Source of the DNA: Candidatus Rokuibacteriota bacterium
Lineage (GTDB): Bacteria > Methylomirabilota > Methylomirabilia > Rokubacteriales > CSP1-6
Assembly: GCA_003220615.1 (NCBI GenBank)
Contig: QHTB01000198.1
Coordinates: 1 to 42,428 of the forward strand
Direction of reading: 5' to 3'
DNA: 42,428 nucleotides
Shown: positions 30,912 to 40,025 of the stretch, one piece after another
Position numbering within the stretch: position 1 is the stretch's first letter
Layout of the letters: every line of letters starts with the position of its first letter
Translations under genes and position numbers: made by a program
Notes under the pieces: generated by a model
What the model saw: the letters and a program-made list of their open reading frames with translations, nothing else
Told to the model about the DNA's origin: nothing
The model's database searches: none

Positions 30912-32329
30912 GCGACGCCGCGATGGTGGATGGCGCTGCGATGACCGCTGAAGCCATCGCCGCCGACGTTCGCTCTCGCCGGCGTTCGGCTCGCGACGTC
31001 GCGGCGGCAGCCCTGGAGCGCATCGCGCAGCGCGACCGCGGGCTCAACTGCTTCACGCTCGTACGGCGCGACGACGCGTTATCGGAGGCGGCGAAGCTCG
31101 ACGCGAGGATCGCTGCAGGCGCAGACCCCGGGCCGCTCGCCGGCGTGCCGTTCGCGGCCAAGAATTTGTTCGACGTCGCCGGCGTCACGACGGTGGCGGG
31201 AGCCAAGATCGAGGCCGAGGGCGCCCCGGCCACGCGCGACGCTACGGCGGTGGCCGCGCTGCGCCGCGCCGGGGCCATCCTGGTCGGCGTCACCAACATG
31301 GACGAGTACGCCTACGGCTTCTCCACCGAGAACACGCATCATGGACCGACGCGCAATCCTCACGACCCGACGCGAATCGCGGGAGGCTCTTCGGGAGGCT
31401 CGGCCGCCGCCGTCGCCGCCGGGCTCGTGCCGCTTTCCCTCGGCACGGACACCAACGGCTCGATCCGGGTGCCTGCCGCGCTCTGCGGGATCTTTGGCCT
31501 CAAGCCGACATTCGGGCGCGTCTCGCGCGCCGGCGTATTTCCGCTGGCGTCGTCCTTCGATCACGTCGGCCCCTTCGCACGCTCGGTGGCCGATCTCGCC
31601 CTGGTCTTCGACGCGATCCAGGGACCCGACCCCACCGATCAAGTCTGCGCCGAGCGGCAGGCCGAGCCGTGCGTGGCTGAGCTTCAGCGAGGTGTGGCGG
31701 GGGTGAGGATCGCGATCGCGGGTGGTCATTTCTCGGCGCTGGCCAGCGCCGAATCGCTCGATGCCGTGGCACGCGTCGCCGCGGCGCTCGACGTGACGAC
31801 TCGGGTCACGCTTCCCGAAGCGCATCGGGCCCGCGCCGCCGCGATGATCATCACGGCCGTCGAGGCCGCCGACCTGCACCTGAGTGATCTGCGCATGCGG
31901 GCCAAGGACTTCGATCCCATGACGCGCCCGCGGCTCCTGGCCACCGCGCTGGTCCCGGCCGCCGCCTACGCGCATGCCCAGCGCTTCCGGGCGTGGTATC
32001 GGGCTCGAGTCGCTGAGGTCTTCCGCGACGTCGACGTGCTGCTCGCGCCCACGACGCCCTACTCGGCGCCGCTGATCGGCGCGCCCAGCACGACGACGGT
32101 CGACGGGGTCCTCGTGTCCACGCGCTCGCACCTCGGCGTGTTCACCCAGCCGCTGTCGTTCATCGGCCTGCCGGTGATCTCGGTCCCGGTCGTCACGCCG
32201 GGCGCGTTACCGCTCGGCGTTCAGCTCGTCGCCGCGCCCTTCCGCGAGTCGGCGTTGTTCCGCGTCGCCGCGAAGCTCGAGTCGGACGGCGTGGCCGTGG
32301 CTCCCGTCGTGAGCCGGCCGCCCGACTGA
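30908..32329 (+). CDS. AtzE-like amidase-signature hydrolase (1-carboxybiuret hydrolase-like)
   Basis: A 473-residue amidase-signature enzyme with the complete Ser-cisSer-Lys triad: Lys85 in AAKNLFDV, the serine pair in [10 protein letters not shown] (161-162) and Ser185 in DTNGSIRVP. Together with an AtzG-like partner and a ring-opening hydrolase in the same operon, AtzE is the best match; that enzyme deaminates 1-carboxybiuret. Other amidase-signature members (GatA, allophanate hydrolase N-terminal domain) are less likely because of the DUF4089 partner. ATG 30908 overlaps the upstream stop. It is the last operon gene, 13 bases from the convergent lipoprotein stop, with no clear terminator. 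Confidence 0.9.
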   Translation: MSDAAMVDGAAMTAEAIAADVRSRRRSARDVAAAALERIAQRDRGLNCFTLVRRDDALSEAAKLDARIAAGADPGPLAGVPFAAKNLFDVAGVTTVAGAKIEAEGAPATRDATAVAALRRAGAILVGVTNMDEYAYGFSTENTHHGPTRNPHDPTRIAGGSSGGSAAAVAAGLVPLSLGTDTNGSIRVPAALCGIFGLKPTFGRVSRAGVFPLASSFDHVGPFARSVADLALVFDAIQGPDPTDQVCAERQAEPCVAELQRGVAGVRIAIAGGHFSALASAESLDAVARVAAALDVTTRVTLPEAHRARAAAMIITAVEAADLHLSDLRMRAKDFDPMTRPRLLATALVPAAAYAHAQRFRAWYRARVAEVFRDVDVLLAPTTPYSAPLIGAPSTTTVDGVLVSTRSHLGVFTQPLSFIGLPVISVPVVTPGALPLGVQLVAAPFRESALFRVAAKLESDGVAVAPVVSRPPD

Positions 32330-32342
32330 ACCGTTCTCTTCT

Positions 32343-32783
32343 TCACCGGACTCGCTTCAGGTCGAGCTGGACGTCGAGGTCTTCCACCGCGCTGTCGAGC
32401 ATGCCGTAGAGGTCGTCCCCCCGGTGGACGAGCGAAGTACTGCGACCCGACGAGCTCTTGAGGAAGACGCGATTGCCCGACGTCGTGTACGTCCCCGACG
32501 CCGTCTGCTCCTTGCCTTGATTCGTCTTCCATCGCGCCGACCACGTCTGGTCGGGATTGAGCTGCAGGGTGGCGTCGGTCCGCGCCGCGGCGATCCCGCC
32601 AGCCAGCTCCCACGCCGAGCCATGCCAGGTGCCGACCAGATCGGTCGACGCGCTGGACGGCGAGGCCGCCGGGGTCGAGTCCGCCGGGGTCGAGCTGGTC
32701 CGGGCGCTGGTGCGGGCGCACCCGATGGCGACTGTGAAGACCGTTGCAACGATGACCAGGGTCGTGAACATCCGCTGTGCCAT
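32343..32783 (-). CDS. Hypothetical lipoprotein
   Basis: A 146-residue exported lipoprotein: signal VIVATVFTVAIGC with a good lipobox (Cys22), a Ser/Thr/Pro-rich linker to about residue 46, then a small beta-rich domain starting LVGTWHGSAWEL and continuing through LQLNPDQTWSARWK and GTYTTSGNRVFL. The pattern resembles lipocalin-like or extracellular beta-sandwich domains, but I cannot name the family. ATG 32783 has GGAGGACA upstream. Divergent from the small gene at 32925; the 141 bases between must hold both promoters, but I see no clear hexamers. Confidence 0.75.
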   Translation of the reverse strand: MAQRMFTTLVIVATVFTVAIGCARTSARTSSTPADSTPAASPSSASTDLVGTWHGSAWELAGGIAAARTDATLQLNPDQTWSARWKTNQGKEQTASGTYTTSGNRVFLKSSSGRSTSLVHRGDDLYGMLDSAVEDLDVQLDLKRVR

Positions 32784-32924
32784 GGCCAGTGTCCTCCAAA
32801 CGAGCTACCGAGCAATCGGCGTGCCCACTGTCGAGTTTCTTTACGACCTGGCGGCTGGACGTTCGGACCCTCGTGAATTTCGCGGGTCGACGGGTCGGGC
32901 TCGACTCTTGCTATTCACCGCGGC

Positions 32925-33176
32925 ATGGCTCGATACCTCTTCATCATGTCCTGGCAGAACGCCGCGCGCTTCGAGATGGTCCAGGAGCGTGTGGCTTCGA
33001 TGGATGGCGTCACGGTCATCCTCGATCGTCGATTCCGAGAGCGCCGCCGTCGCGACGAGCCGGCGGGCATCGAGCGCCGCCGGACCGATCGGCGCGAGCA
33101 GGACGTCGACGTGACCCTCGAACAGCTCGGCTGGGCGCTGGTCGTGCGCCCGTCCGTGACGCTAGGACCTGGGTAG
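32925..33176 (+). CDS. Small basic hypothetical protein with Arg-rich core
   Basis: An 83-residue protein starting MARYLFIMSWQNAARFEMVQ and holding a strongly basic centre (RRFRERRRRDEPAGIERRR), followed by a short strand-like end (LGWALVVRPSVTL). Similar Arg-rich linkers occur in PilZ-neighbouring and stress-linked small proteins, but I do not recognise this one. Nucleic-acid binding is possible from the charge. It overlaps the convergent binding-protein gene by 15 bases. Confidence 0.6.
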   Translation: MARYLFIMSWQNAARFEMVQERVASMDGVTVILDRRFRERRRRDEPAGIERRRTDRREQDVDVTLEQLGWALVVRPSVTLGPG

Positions 33177-34136
33177 CGTCAGGGTCACGTTCGCCGGGCG
33201 GACTTTCCGGAGCAGATCGGGATAGACGTACTCACGCAGATCGACGGGCTGCTTCAGCTTGCCCATCTTGATGAGCTGGTCCATCGCGATGTTCACGTTG
33301 GCCACCGAGTCGTTGGTGAGCGCGAGCGGGAACGCGAGCTTCGGCATCAGCTCGCGGGTGATCTCGGGCGGCAGCTTGAGGAACTTCGACACCATCTGCG
33401 TGGCGTCCTCCCGGTGGTTGTTGATGACGTCGTTGGCCTCGGCGATGGACGTCATGAACCGCTCGGCGGCGTCGCGGTTCTTCTCGATCCAGCCCCGGTT
33501 CATGTAGATGAAGTTGCGGCCGGTGAAGATGCCCTGCGAGTCGCGCACGATCTTGGCGCCCTTGACGCTCATGATCGCTCGGGTCGGCCACGGCTCCCAC
33601 ACCGCGAAGCCGTCCAGGTTGCCGCGCTCGAGCGCGGCCACCATCTCAGGCGCCTCAACGTTGACGATCGTGTAGTCGGCCCGGTTGAGCTTGAGGTGCT
33701 TGACCACCTCCAGCCAGAACACCTCGCTGCCCGTCCCCGGCGCGATGCCCACCCGCTTGCCCTTGAGGTCGTCGAGCGAGTTGACGTTCTTGCCGCCCAC
33801 GATGCTGAACCAGCGCAGCAGCGTCGTGCCCTCGGCGACGATCACGACGTTCTTGTCGATGGTGTGGGCCGTGATCCCGGCCTGCTCCGCGCCATAGCCG
33901 GCGTTGATCTGGTTGCCGACGAGGAAGGCCACCATCCCCGAGCCCGACGGCCCCGTGTTGATCTGGACGTCGAGGCCGTTCTTCTTGAAAAGGCCGGCTT
34001 CCTGGGCGACGTAGAACTGCGAGAAGGCCGGATCGACGCCGGTGGCGATCACCATCCGGGCCGGGCTCTGGGCGGTCGCCGCACCGGCCATGGCCACGAC
34101 GAGGGCGAGGACGAGCACGAAGCGAGCGACGATCAT
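33162..34136 (-). CDS. ABC substrate-binding protein, SsuA/TauA/NMT1 type
   Basis: A 324-residue exported binding protein of the nitrate/sulfonate/taurine/NMT1 class. It has a Sec signal ending in ATAQ, the opening MVIATGVDPAFSQFYVAQEA, and VGIAPGTGSEVFW, the ligand-site strand of the family. ATG 34136 is preceded by AAGG; the longer frame to 34199 has no ribosome site. It lies 34 bases after the permease gene in the order ATPase-permease-SBP. The ligand could be an alkanesulfonate, a pyrimidine precursor or another small organic anion; the TauD-like enzyme is 31 kb away and cannot be used as proof. Confidence 0.9.
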   Translation of the reverse strand: MIVARFVLVLALVVAMAGAATAQSPARMVIATGVDPAFSQFYVAQEAGLFKKNGLDVQINTGPSGSGMVAFLVGNQINAGYGAEQAGITAHTIDKNVVIVAEGTTLLRWFSIVGGKNVNSLDDLKGKRVGIAPGTGSEVFWLEVVKHLKLNRADYTIVNVEAPEMVAALERGNLDGFAVWEPWPTRAIMSVKGAKIVRDSQGIFTGRNFIYMNRGWIEKNRDAAERFMTSIAEANDVINNHREDATQMVSKFLKLPPEITRELMPKLAFPLALTNDSVANVNIAMDQLIKMGKLKQPVDLREYVYPDLLRKVRPANVTLTLPRS

Positions 34137-34170
34137 GGCGGAGCCTTTCTCGGGCCCGGCGCCTCGACCG

Positions 34171-34929
34171 TCAGACGACCGGCGAGTACCGCCCCGCAAA
34201 CAGGAAGATGCACCAGCGGAAGATACGATCGATGACGAAGCCGAGCAAGCCCAGCACCAGCAGCGCCACGAAGATGTCGTCCACCAGCATGTAGAGGCGC
34301 GCGTCCCAGAGCATCTTGCCGAGGCCGTTGTTGGCGGCGACCAGCTCGGCGGCCACGATGGTGACGAAGGAGTTGGTCATCGCCAGGCGCATCCCGGTCA
34401 GGATATAGGGCACCGTCGCGGGGAGCGCGACGTGACAGAAGATCTGAAAGCGCGTGGCGCCGAGCGCCTGGGCGGCCCGGATCTTGTTGCGCGCGATGCT
34501 GGCCACGCCGGCCGCGGTGTTGAGGACGACGACGAAGACCGTCGCATAGATGATGAGGAAGAGCTTGGAGGTCTCGCCGATCCCGAACCAGATCACCGCC
34601 ACGGTGATCATGGCCACGGCCGGGATGAATCTGAGGAATTCCGTGTAGGGATCGAGGATCCGCCGGATCGGGGCGAAGCTGCCCATGGCAAGGCCGATCG
34701 GGATGCCGAGCAGCGAGCCGCACACGAACCCGGTGAGGATGCGCTGGAGGCTGATGGCGACGTTGGCGACGAGCGTACCGTCCCGGAACAGCGCGACGGC
34801 GCGCGCGATCACCGAGCCGGGCGGTGGGAACAGCGCCGACTGCACGAGGTACACCGCCGCCACGTGCCAGAGGAGGAACAGGCTGGCGAAACCGATCGCG
34901 TAGCTGCCGTACTCGCGCAGCCGCCTCAT
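34171..34929 (-). CDS. ABC permease, SsuC/TauC type
   Basis: A 252-residue inner-membrane permease of the SsuC/TauC class with about six helices. The ATPase-contacting loop RAAQALGATRFQIFCHVALP and the segment FLRFIPAVAMITVAVIWFG are typical. Its ATG overlaps the ATPase stop by four bases (ATGA), so the ATPase and permease are translationally coupled. Confidence 0.93.
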   Translation of the reverse strand: MRRLREYGSYAIGFASLFLLWHVAAVYLVQSALFPPPGSVIARAVALFRDGTLVANVAISLQRILTGFVCGSLLGIPIGLAMGSFAPIRRILDPYTEFLRFIPAVAMITVAVIWFGIGETSKLFLIIYATVFVVVLNTAAGVASIARNKIRAAQALGATRFQIFCHVALPATVPYILTGMRLAMTNSFVTIVAAELVAANNGLGKMLWDARLYMLVDDIFVALLVLGLLGFVIDRIFRWCIFLFAGRYSPVV

Positions 34930-35753
34930 CGCGGCCCGTCCGGGCGCTCCCGGCGCCGCGCCACTTCCACTTCTTCACGGATCATCCCGTACACGCGCCG
35001 GTAGTAGCCGAGGAAGCGGTCGTCGGTCCGGTTCCGCGCGCCTTCGAGCTCCACGTCCACCACCTCCTTGAGCCGTGAGGCCGGCCCCGCGTACATCACG
35101 CCGAGACGCGTGGCCAGGCTGATCGCCTCGTCGATGTCGTGCGTGATGAAGAGCACCGACGTTCCCGTCGCCTGCCAGATCTTGCGCAGCTCCTCCTGCA
35201 TCACGGCGCGGGTCTGGGCGTCGAGGGCGGCGAACGGCTCGTCCATGAGCAGCATCTTCGGCTCGTTGGCGAGCACGCGCGCGATCTGAATGCGCTGCTT
35301 CATGCCGCCCGACAGCTCGGACGGGTGCTTGGCCTCCTGACCGGTGAGGCCGACCAGATCGAGGTAGTGATGGGCCTGCTCGCGGCGCGTCGTCTTCGGG
35401 ACGCCCCGCATGCGCAGGCCGAACTCGACGTTCTCGAGCGCGGTGAGCCAGTCGTAGAGCGAGTCGTCGCCCTGGAAGACCACGCTGCGGTCGCGGCCGG
35501 GGCCGGCGATCGGCTTCCCCTCCAGCTCCATGACGCCGGCCGTCGGCTTCTCGAACCCGGCGATCATGTTGAGGATCGTGGTCTTGCCGCAGCCACTGGT
35601 GCCGAGCAGGCAGAAGAACTCTCCGCGCGCCAGCTCGAGATAGAAACCCCGGACGGCGACGTAGTCGGCGCCCTGGCGCGAGCTGAACGTCTTCTCCACG
35701 CCACGCAGCACGACGAGCGGCGGTGTCCCGTGGCTGGACGGTCGAGAGCTCAC
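34926..35753 (-). CDS. ABC ATPase, SsuB/TauB type
   Basis: A 275-residue ATPase of the SsuB/TauB class. Walker A is GTSGCGKTT (51-59), the signature LSGGMKQRIQIARVL and Walker B MLLMDEPFAALD; the H-loop is in LFITHDIDEAI. About 40 C-terminal residues beyond the usual fold are helical and basic. GTG 35753 overlaps the stop of the GT39-like gene (GTGA), an unusual coupling between a glycosyltransferase and an importer. The open frame above GTG lies inside the GT39 gene. Confidence 0.93.
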   Translation of the reverse strand: MSSRPSSHGTPPLVVLRGVEKTFSSRQGADYVAVRGFYLELARGEFFCLLGTSGCGKTTILNMIAGFEKPTAGVMELEGKPIAGPGRDRSVVFQGDDSLYDWLTALENVEFGLRMRGVPKTTRREQAHHYLDLVGLTGQEAKHPSELSGGMKQRIQIARVLANEPKMLLMDEPFAALDAQTRAVMQEELRKIWQATGTSVLFITHDIDEAISLATRLGVMYAGPASRLKEVVDVELEGARNRTDDRFLGYYRRVYGMIREEVEVARRRERPDGPR

Positions 35754-37237
35754 GAGGCGTCGCGTCTCCGGTAGACGGCCAGCCAGAGGTTCGATCGCGG
35801 CGTCTTTCCGCGGGCGTCGCCGTCCCAGTAGACCAGCGTGAGCTGAGGCGTCAGCATGTCCACGAGTCCCACCTGCTCGAGGTGAGCCTGCCGATAGCCC
35901 TCGAACCACTCGAGCATGCGCCGGGGTGCGGCCGGCGAGACCAGCCAGGACGTGGGGACGTTGACGTAGACGACGAACCGGGGCGCCACTGTCTCCACGT
36001 CGCGGATCAGCTCGTCCTGCATGGAGGCGGCGTAGGGCTGGTTCTCGAAGAGCGGGTACATATAGATGTAGCGGGTGCCGGCGCGCCGGCGCGCATAGAA
36101 GTAGACCTCGGGCTCGGATCCGATGACGACGATGCGGTCGTCGGCTCCGGTGCGCTCCTTCAGGTAGCGCCCGACGGCCACCGACTCCGGGAATGGATTG
36201 CCGCCGTAGATCGCGCGGGCCACTGCGTCGGGCCCGAGCTCGAAGAAGACCGCGCGGTGAGCCCACAGGATATGGGAGACCGCCACGAGCAGGACGGCCG
36301 CCGCGATGGCTGCGCCGGCGACGCCCAGCCGTGGCCTCAATCGTTCGGAGAGCGCGCGGACCGCAACGGCAGCGAGCAGCGCAAGCGCCGGCGTCAGCAA
36401 GAGGAAGTACTGCGGGCGGAAATAGAAGCCGATCACGGTCGAGAGCAACGACGTGAGCGTGAAGGGAACCAGAAAACGGGCAACCGGGCGCAGGTCACGA
36501 TCCCCGACGGTCAGCACGGCGCCCACGCCGGCCAGGATGAGCGCGACGAAGCAGAACGGAACGATCATCCCGAGGATCTCGGGAAGGACGTTGAGGCCGT
36601 CGGCTGGCGAGCGTATCGATGCGTACGCCGAGGCGTAGGTCACGGTCCAGAACCAGAGCTCGCGGAACGCTCCAGCGGCCGCGAACCACAGGGAGACCGC
36701 GGCGACGGGAACGAGCGCTCCGGCGAGCACCCAGACCAGCGCGCGCCGCGCGTGCGCCAGCGCGAGATAGATCACGGCGCACAGCACGAATGACACCGCG
36801 TGCTGCTTGATGACGAGCGCGATGCCGAACAGGACGCCCGCCGCCAGCCAGACTCCGCGCGAGCCGGACGGTGCGGCGCGCAGGAGCAGCAGGAGGCCGA
36901 TCAAGCCGGGCAGCACCGCGAAGTGCTCGGCGTTGGCCGCGGTGCCGAGGAGCGCCGGGCTGAGCGTGAGGGCGGCGAACGTCGCCGCCGCCGCCACGCC
37001 GGACCACTGGCCGAGGAGTCGGCGTCCCAGCAGGAAGACGCACACCGTCGATGCGCTGGTCACCAGCGTCAGGCCGAGGCGGATGCCGGCCGGAGTTTCC
37101 CCGAAGGCGCCCGCGAGGAGGAGGCGAGCGATGTACGCGTACTCGCCCTCGTCGCGATCGAGCGGCACGTCGAGGAGGCGCAACCGGATCAGGCCGGCGG
37201 CGATGATCACGAGGGTGACGCCGCCCCAGGCTTTCAC
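35750..37237 (-). CDS. GT39/ArnT-like membrane glycosyltransferase with an N-terminal gap
   Basis: A 495-residue integral membrane protein with about ten helices and a C-terminal soluble region (YLKERTGADDRIVVIGSEPE). The conserved acidic motif DRDEGEYAY (27-35) is where lipid-linked-sugar glycosyltransferases of the GT39/GT83 group have their catalytic Asp. Directly after ARLLLAGA (37-44) the sequence jumps to FGETPAGIRLGL; relatives as I remember them have about 25 more residues here, including a PPY...AYN.K.PGT segment in the first periplasmic loop. The gap is in frame. It precedes the SsuB-type gene with a 4-base overlap. Confidence 0.75.
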   Translation of the reverse strand: MKAWGGVTLVIIAAGLIRLRLLDVPLDRDEGEYAYIARLLLAGAFGETPAGIRLGLTLVTSASTVCVFLLGRRLLGQWSGVAAAATFAALTLSPALLGTAANAEHFAVLPGLIGLLLLLRAAPSGSRGVWLAAGVLFGIALVIKQHAVSFVLCAVIYLALAHARRALVWVLAGALVPVAAVSLWFAAAGAFRELWFWTVTYASAYASIRSPADGLNVLPEILGMIVPFCFVALILAGVGAVLTVGDRDLRPVARFLVPFTLTSLLSTVIGFYFRPQYFLLLTPALALLAAVAVRALSERLRPRLGVAGAAIAAAVLLVAVSHILWAHRAVFFELGPDAVARAIYGGNPFPESVAVGRYLKERTGADDRIVVIGSEPEVYFYARRRAGTRYIYMYPLFENQPYAASMQDELIRDVETVAPRFVVYVNVPTSWLVSPAAPRRMLEWFEGYRQAHLEQVGLVDMLTPQLTLVYWDGDARGKTPRSNLWLAVYRRRDAS

Positions 37238-37282
37238 GGCGTCCAGAGTGGACCGCGACCCGTCGCCTCGCCAACTTCTTTG

Positions 37283-37330
37283 TGCGCGGTCGCATTGGTG
37301 CGCGGCCGCGTTGCTGCGCGGTCGCGCTTC
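37283..37330. repeat. Three imperfect 16-bp tandem repeats
   Basis: Units TGCGCGGTCGCATTGG, TGCGCGGCCGCGTTGC and TGCGCGGTCGCGCTTC lie head to tail in the 131-base gap between the GH63-like gene and the GT39-like gene. TGCGCGGYCGC is constant. They could be binding sites or slippage products. No other element is obvious in this gap. Confidence 0.7.
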
Positions 37331-37368
37331 GTCTCGGCGCGTCGTCGGCGCGCTTCTGCGGCCCTCGC

Positions 37369-40011
37369 CTACTCCCCGCTCTGCTGCAGCAACTTTGCGA
37401 CGAGCCCCGTCCAGCCCGTCTGGTGGCTGGCCCCGATGCCCGCGCCGTTGTCGCCGTGGAAGTATTCGTAGAAGAGGATCAGGTCGCGCCAGTGCGGGTC
37501 ACGCTGAAACTTCTCGGTCCCGCCGTAGACGGGACGGCGCCCGTCCTCGTCGCGGAGGAAGACTCGCGTGAGGCGCCGCGAGATCTCGCCGGCGACCGAC
37601 CACAGGTTGAGCATGGGCCCGGCGCCGGCCGGGCACGCCACCTTGAGCGCATCGCCGTAGAAGTGGTGGAACTTCTGGAGCGCCTCGATCAGGAGATAGT
37701 TCACCGGGAACCAGATGGGGCCCCGCCAGTTCGAGTTGCCCCCGAAGAGCCCGCTGGAGGACTCGGCTGGCTCGTAGTCGATCCGGTGCTCCATCCCGTC
37801 GATCCTCAGCACGTAAGGGTGGTCGCGGTGGCATCGTGACACGGCGCGGATGCCGTGCGGGCCCAGGAACTCCGCCTCGTCGAGCATGATCCGGAGGACC
37901 CGCGGGAGCTGCTCGCGCGACACGATCGAGAGGAGCCGGCGCACGCACCCGTTCGGTTGCGTCATCTCCTCCACGTGCTCGCTCAGCTCGGGATGGTTGT
38001 CGATGAACCACTGCATCCGGCGCTTGAAGCCGGGCAGCTTGTCGACGATCTCGGGTTCGATCGCCTGAACGGCGAGCAGCGGGATCAGCCCCACCAGCGA
38101 GCGCACCTTGATCCGGGCGTGCTGGCCGTCGGTGTGGAGCACGTCGTAAAAGAATCCGTCCTGCTCGTCCCACAGGCTCAAGCCCTCGCCGCCGAGATCG
38201 TGCATAGCGTGGGCGATGTAGACGAAGTGCTCGAAGAACTTCGACGCGACATCCTCGTAGGCGGGGTCGTCCCGCGCCAGCTCCAGCGCGATCGCCAGCA
38301 TGTTGAGGCAGTACATCCCCATCCACGACGTGCCGTCGGACTGCTCGAGGTGGCCGCCCGTCGGGAGCGCCGCCGAACGATCGAAGACACCGATGTTGTC
38401 GAGGCCAAGGAAGCCGCCCTGGAAGACGTTCTTGCCCTCGGCGTCCTTGCGATTGACCCACCACGTGAAGTTGAGGAGCAGCTTGTGGAACACCTTCTCC
38501 AGGAACTCGCGATCGCCCTTTCCACACCGCCGGCGCTCGATCCGGTAGACGCGGAGCGCCGCCCACGCGTGCACGGGCGGGTTGACGTCGCCGAACGCCC
38601 ACTCGTAGGCGGGGATCTGGCCGTTCGGATGCATGTACCACTCACGGAGGAAGAGGATCAGCTGCGCCTTCGCGAATTCGGGATCGATGAGCGCGAACGG
38701 AATCATGTGAAACGCCAGGTCCCACGCGGCGTACCACGGGTACTCCCACTTGTCCGGCATCGAGATGACGTCTTCGTTGTAGAGGTGCCGCCAGTCGCGG
38801 TTGCGTCCGGCACGGCGCACGGCAGGCGGAGGATCCCCCGGATCACCATCCAGCCAGCGTCCGATGTCGTAGTGGTAGAACTGCTTGCTCCAGAGGAGCC
38901 CGGCGAGCGCCTGGCGCATGACGTTGCGGCCGTCGGCCGAGAGCTGCGTGGGAATGATCGCCGCGTAGAACTCGTCCGTTTCGTCGCGGCGCCTGGCCAC
39001 GACACGCTCGAACTCGGCAAAGGGATCGCCGGACCGATCGCCGGTCGGCGACACATCGGTCAGGCGCAGGCGCACGGTCGTCTTCGCCCCCGGCGCGATC
39101 ACCATTCGATAGCGCGCCGCCGCCTTCGTTCCCGCCATCTTGGGATTCACGGCGTCCGTCCGCCCGTTCACCACGTAGTCGTTGATGCCGTCCTTCACGT
39201 ACGGGCCGGCGTTCGCCACCTCCCACAGCCGCTCCCAGTTCGTCTCGTTCTCCGTGAACAAGAGATCGGGGCCGCCGTCGCAATGGAGCCAGCGCGTGCC
39301 AAGGCCGGCGTGACGGGCCTCGATCGTGGTGGGGCGGCCGTGCACGGCGCGGAGCGCAGGGCGCTCGCCGCCGCTCGCCCCCCACGACCACGTGTTGCGA
39401 AACCAGAGCGTCGGCAGCAGGTGGAGCTCGGCGGGCTCCGGGCCCTGATTGGTCGCGCTGATGCGGATCAGGAGGTCGTCGGGGCTCGCCTTGGCGTACT
39501 CCACCATCACGTCGAAGTAGCGGTCGTCGTCGAAGACCCCGGTATCGATCAGCTCGTATTCGGGCGCGTGGCGGTCGCGCTGCCGGTTCGTGTCCACCAG
39601 ATCGCGGTACGGGAACGCGGCCTGCGGGTACTTGTAGAGGAACGTCATGTACGAGTGCGTCGGCGTCGAGTCGAGGTAGAAATAGTACTCCTTGACGTCC
39701 TCGCCGTGGTTGCCCTCGCTCCCGGTCAGGCCGAACAGGCGCTCCTTGAGGATCGGGTCGCGCCCGTTCCACAGCGCCAGCGCGAAGCACAGCCGGCCGT
39801 GATTGTCGGAGATTCCGGCGATGCCGTCCTCGCCCCAGCGGTACGCGCGCGAGCGCGCGTGATCGTGAGGAAAGGAGTCCCAGGCCGTGCCGCCGGCGCT
39901 GTAGTCCTCCCGGACGGTGCCCCACTGCCGCTCGGCGAGATACGGGCCCCACCGCCGCCAGTGAGCCGTCCGTTGCCGAGCTTCCTGGAGTCGCAGCTCT
40001 TCGCGTGTCAT
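37369..40011 (-). CDS. GH63-like glucosidase
   Basis: An 880-residue protein of the bacterial GH63-like (mannosyl-oligosaccharide glucosidase superfamily) group, an (alpha/alpha)6-barrel inverting hydrolase. The opening [19 protein letters not shown], the central [18 protein letters not shown] with acidic residues, and [19 protein letters not shown] near the C-terminus fit the catalytic barrel. No signal peptide is present, so it acts in the cytoplasm, perhaps on alpha-glucosyl glycerate, trehalose-like or glycogen fragments. GGAGGG precedes ATG 40011. It follows the NDH-2-like gene after 14 bases and the partial debranching enzyme, giving a storage-carbohydrate context. Confidence 0.85.
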   Translation of the reverse strand: MTREELRLQEARQRTAHWRRWGPYLAERQWGTVREDYSAGGTAWDSFPHDHARSRAYRWGEDGIAGISDNHGRLCFALALWNGRDPILKERLFGLTGSEGNHGEDVKEYYFYLDSTPTHSYMTFLYKYPQAAFPYRDLVDTNRQRDRHAPEYELIDTGVFDDDRYFDVMVEYAKASPDDLLIRISATNQGPEPAELHLLPTLWFRNTWSWGASGGERPALRAVHGRPTTIEARHAGLGTRWLHCDGGPDLLFTENETNWERLWEVANAGPYVKDGINDYVVNGRTDAVNPKMAGTKAAARYRMVIAPGAKTTVRLRLTDVSPTGDRSGDPFAEFERVVARRRDETDEFYAAIIPTQLSADGRNVMRQALAGLLWSKQFYHYDIGRWLDGDPGDPPPAVRRAGRNRDWRHLYNEDVISMPDKWEYPWYAAWDLAFHMIPFALIDPEFAKAQLILFLREWYMHPNGQIPAYEWAFGDVNPPVHAWAALRVYRIERRRCGKGDREFLEKVFHKLLLNFTWWVNRKDAEGKNVFQGGFLGLDNIGVFDRSAALPTGGHLEQSDGTSWMGMYCLNMLAIALELARDDPAYEDVASKFFEHFVYIAHAMHDLGGEGLSLWDEQDGFFYDVLHTDGQHARIKVRSLVGLIPLLAVQAIEPEIVDKLPGFKRRMQWFIDNHPELSEHVEEMTQPNGCVRRLLSIVSREQLPRVLRIMLDEAEFLGPHGIRAVSRCHRDHPYVLRIDGMEHRIDYEPAESSSGLFGGNSNWRGPIWFPVNYLLIEALQKFHHFYGDALKVACPAGAGPMLNLWSVAGEISRRLTRVFLRDEDGRRPVYGGTEKFQRDPHWRDLILFYEYFHGDNGAGIGASHQTGWTGLVAKLLQQSGE

Positions 40012-40025
40012 CGCACCCTCCACGC

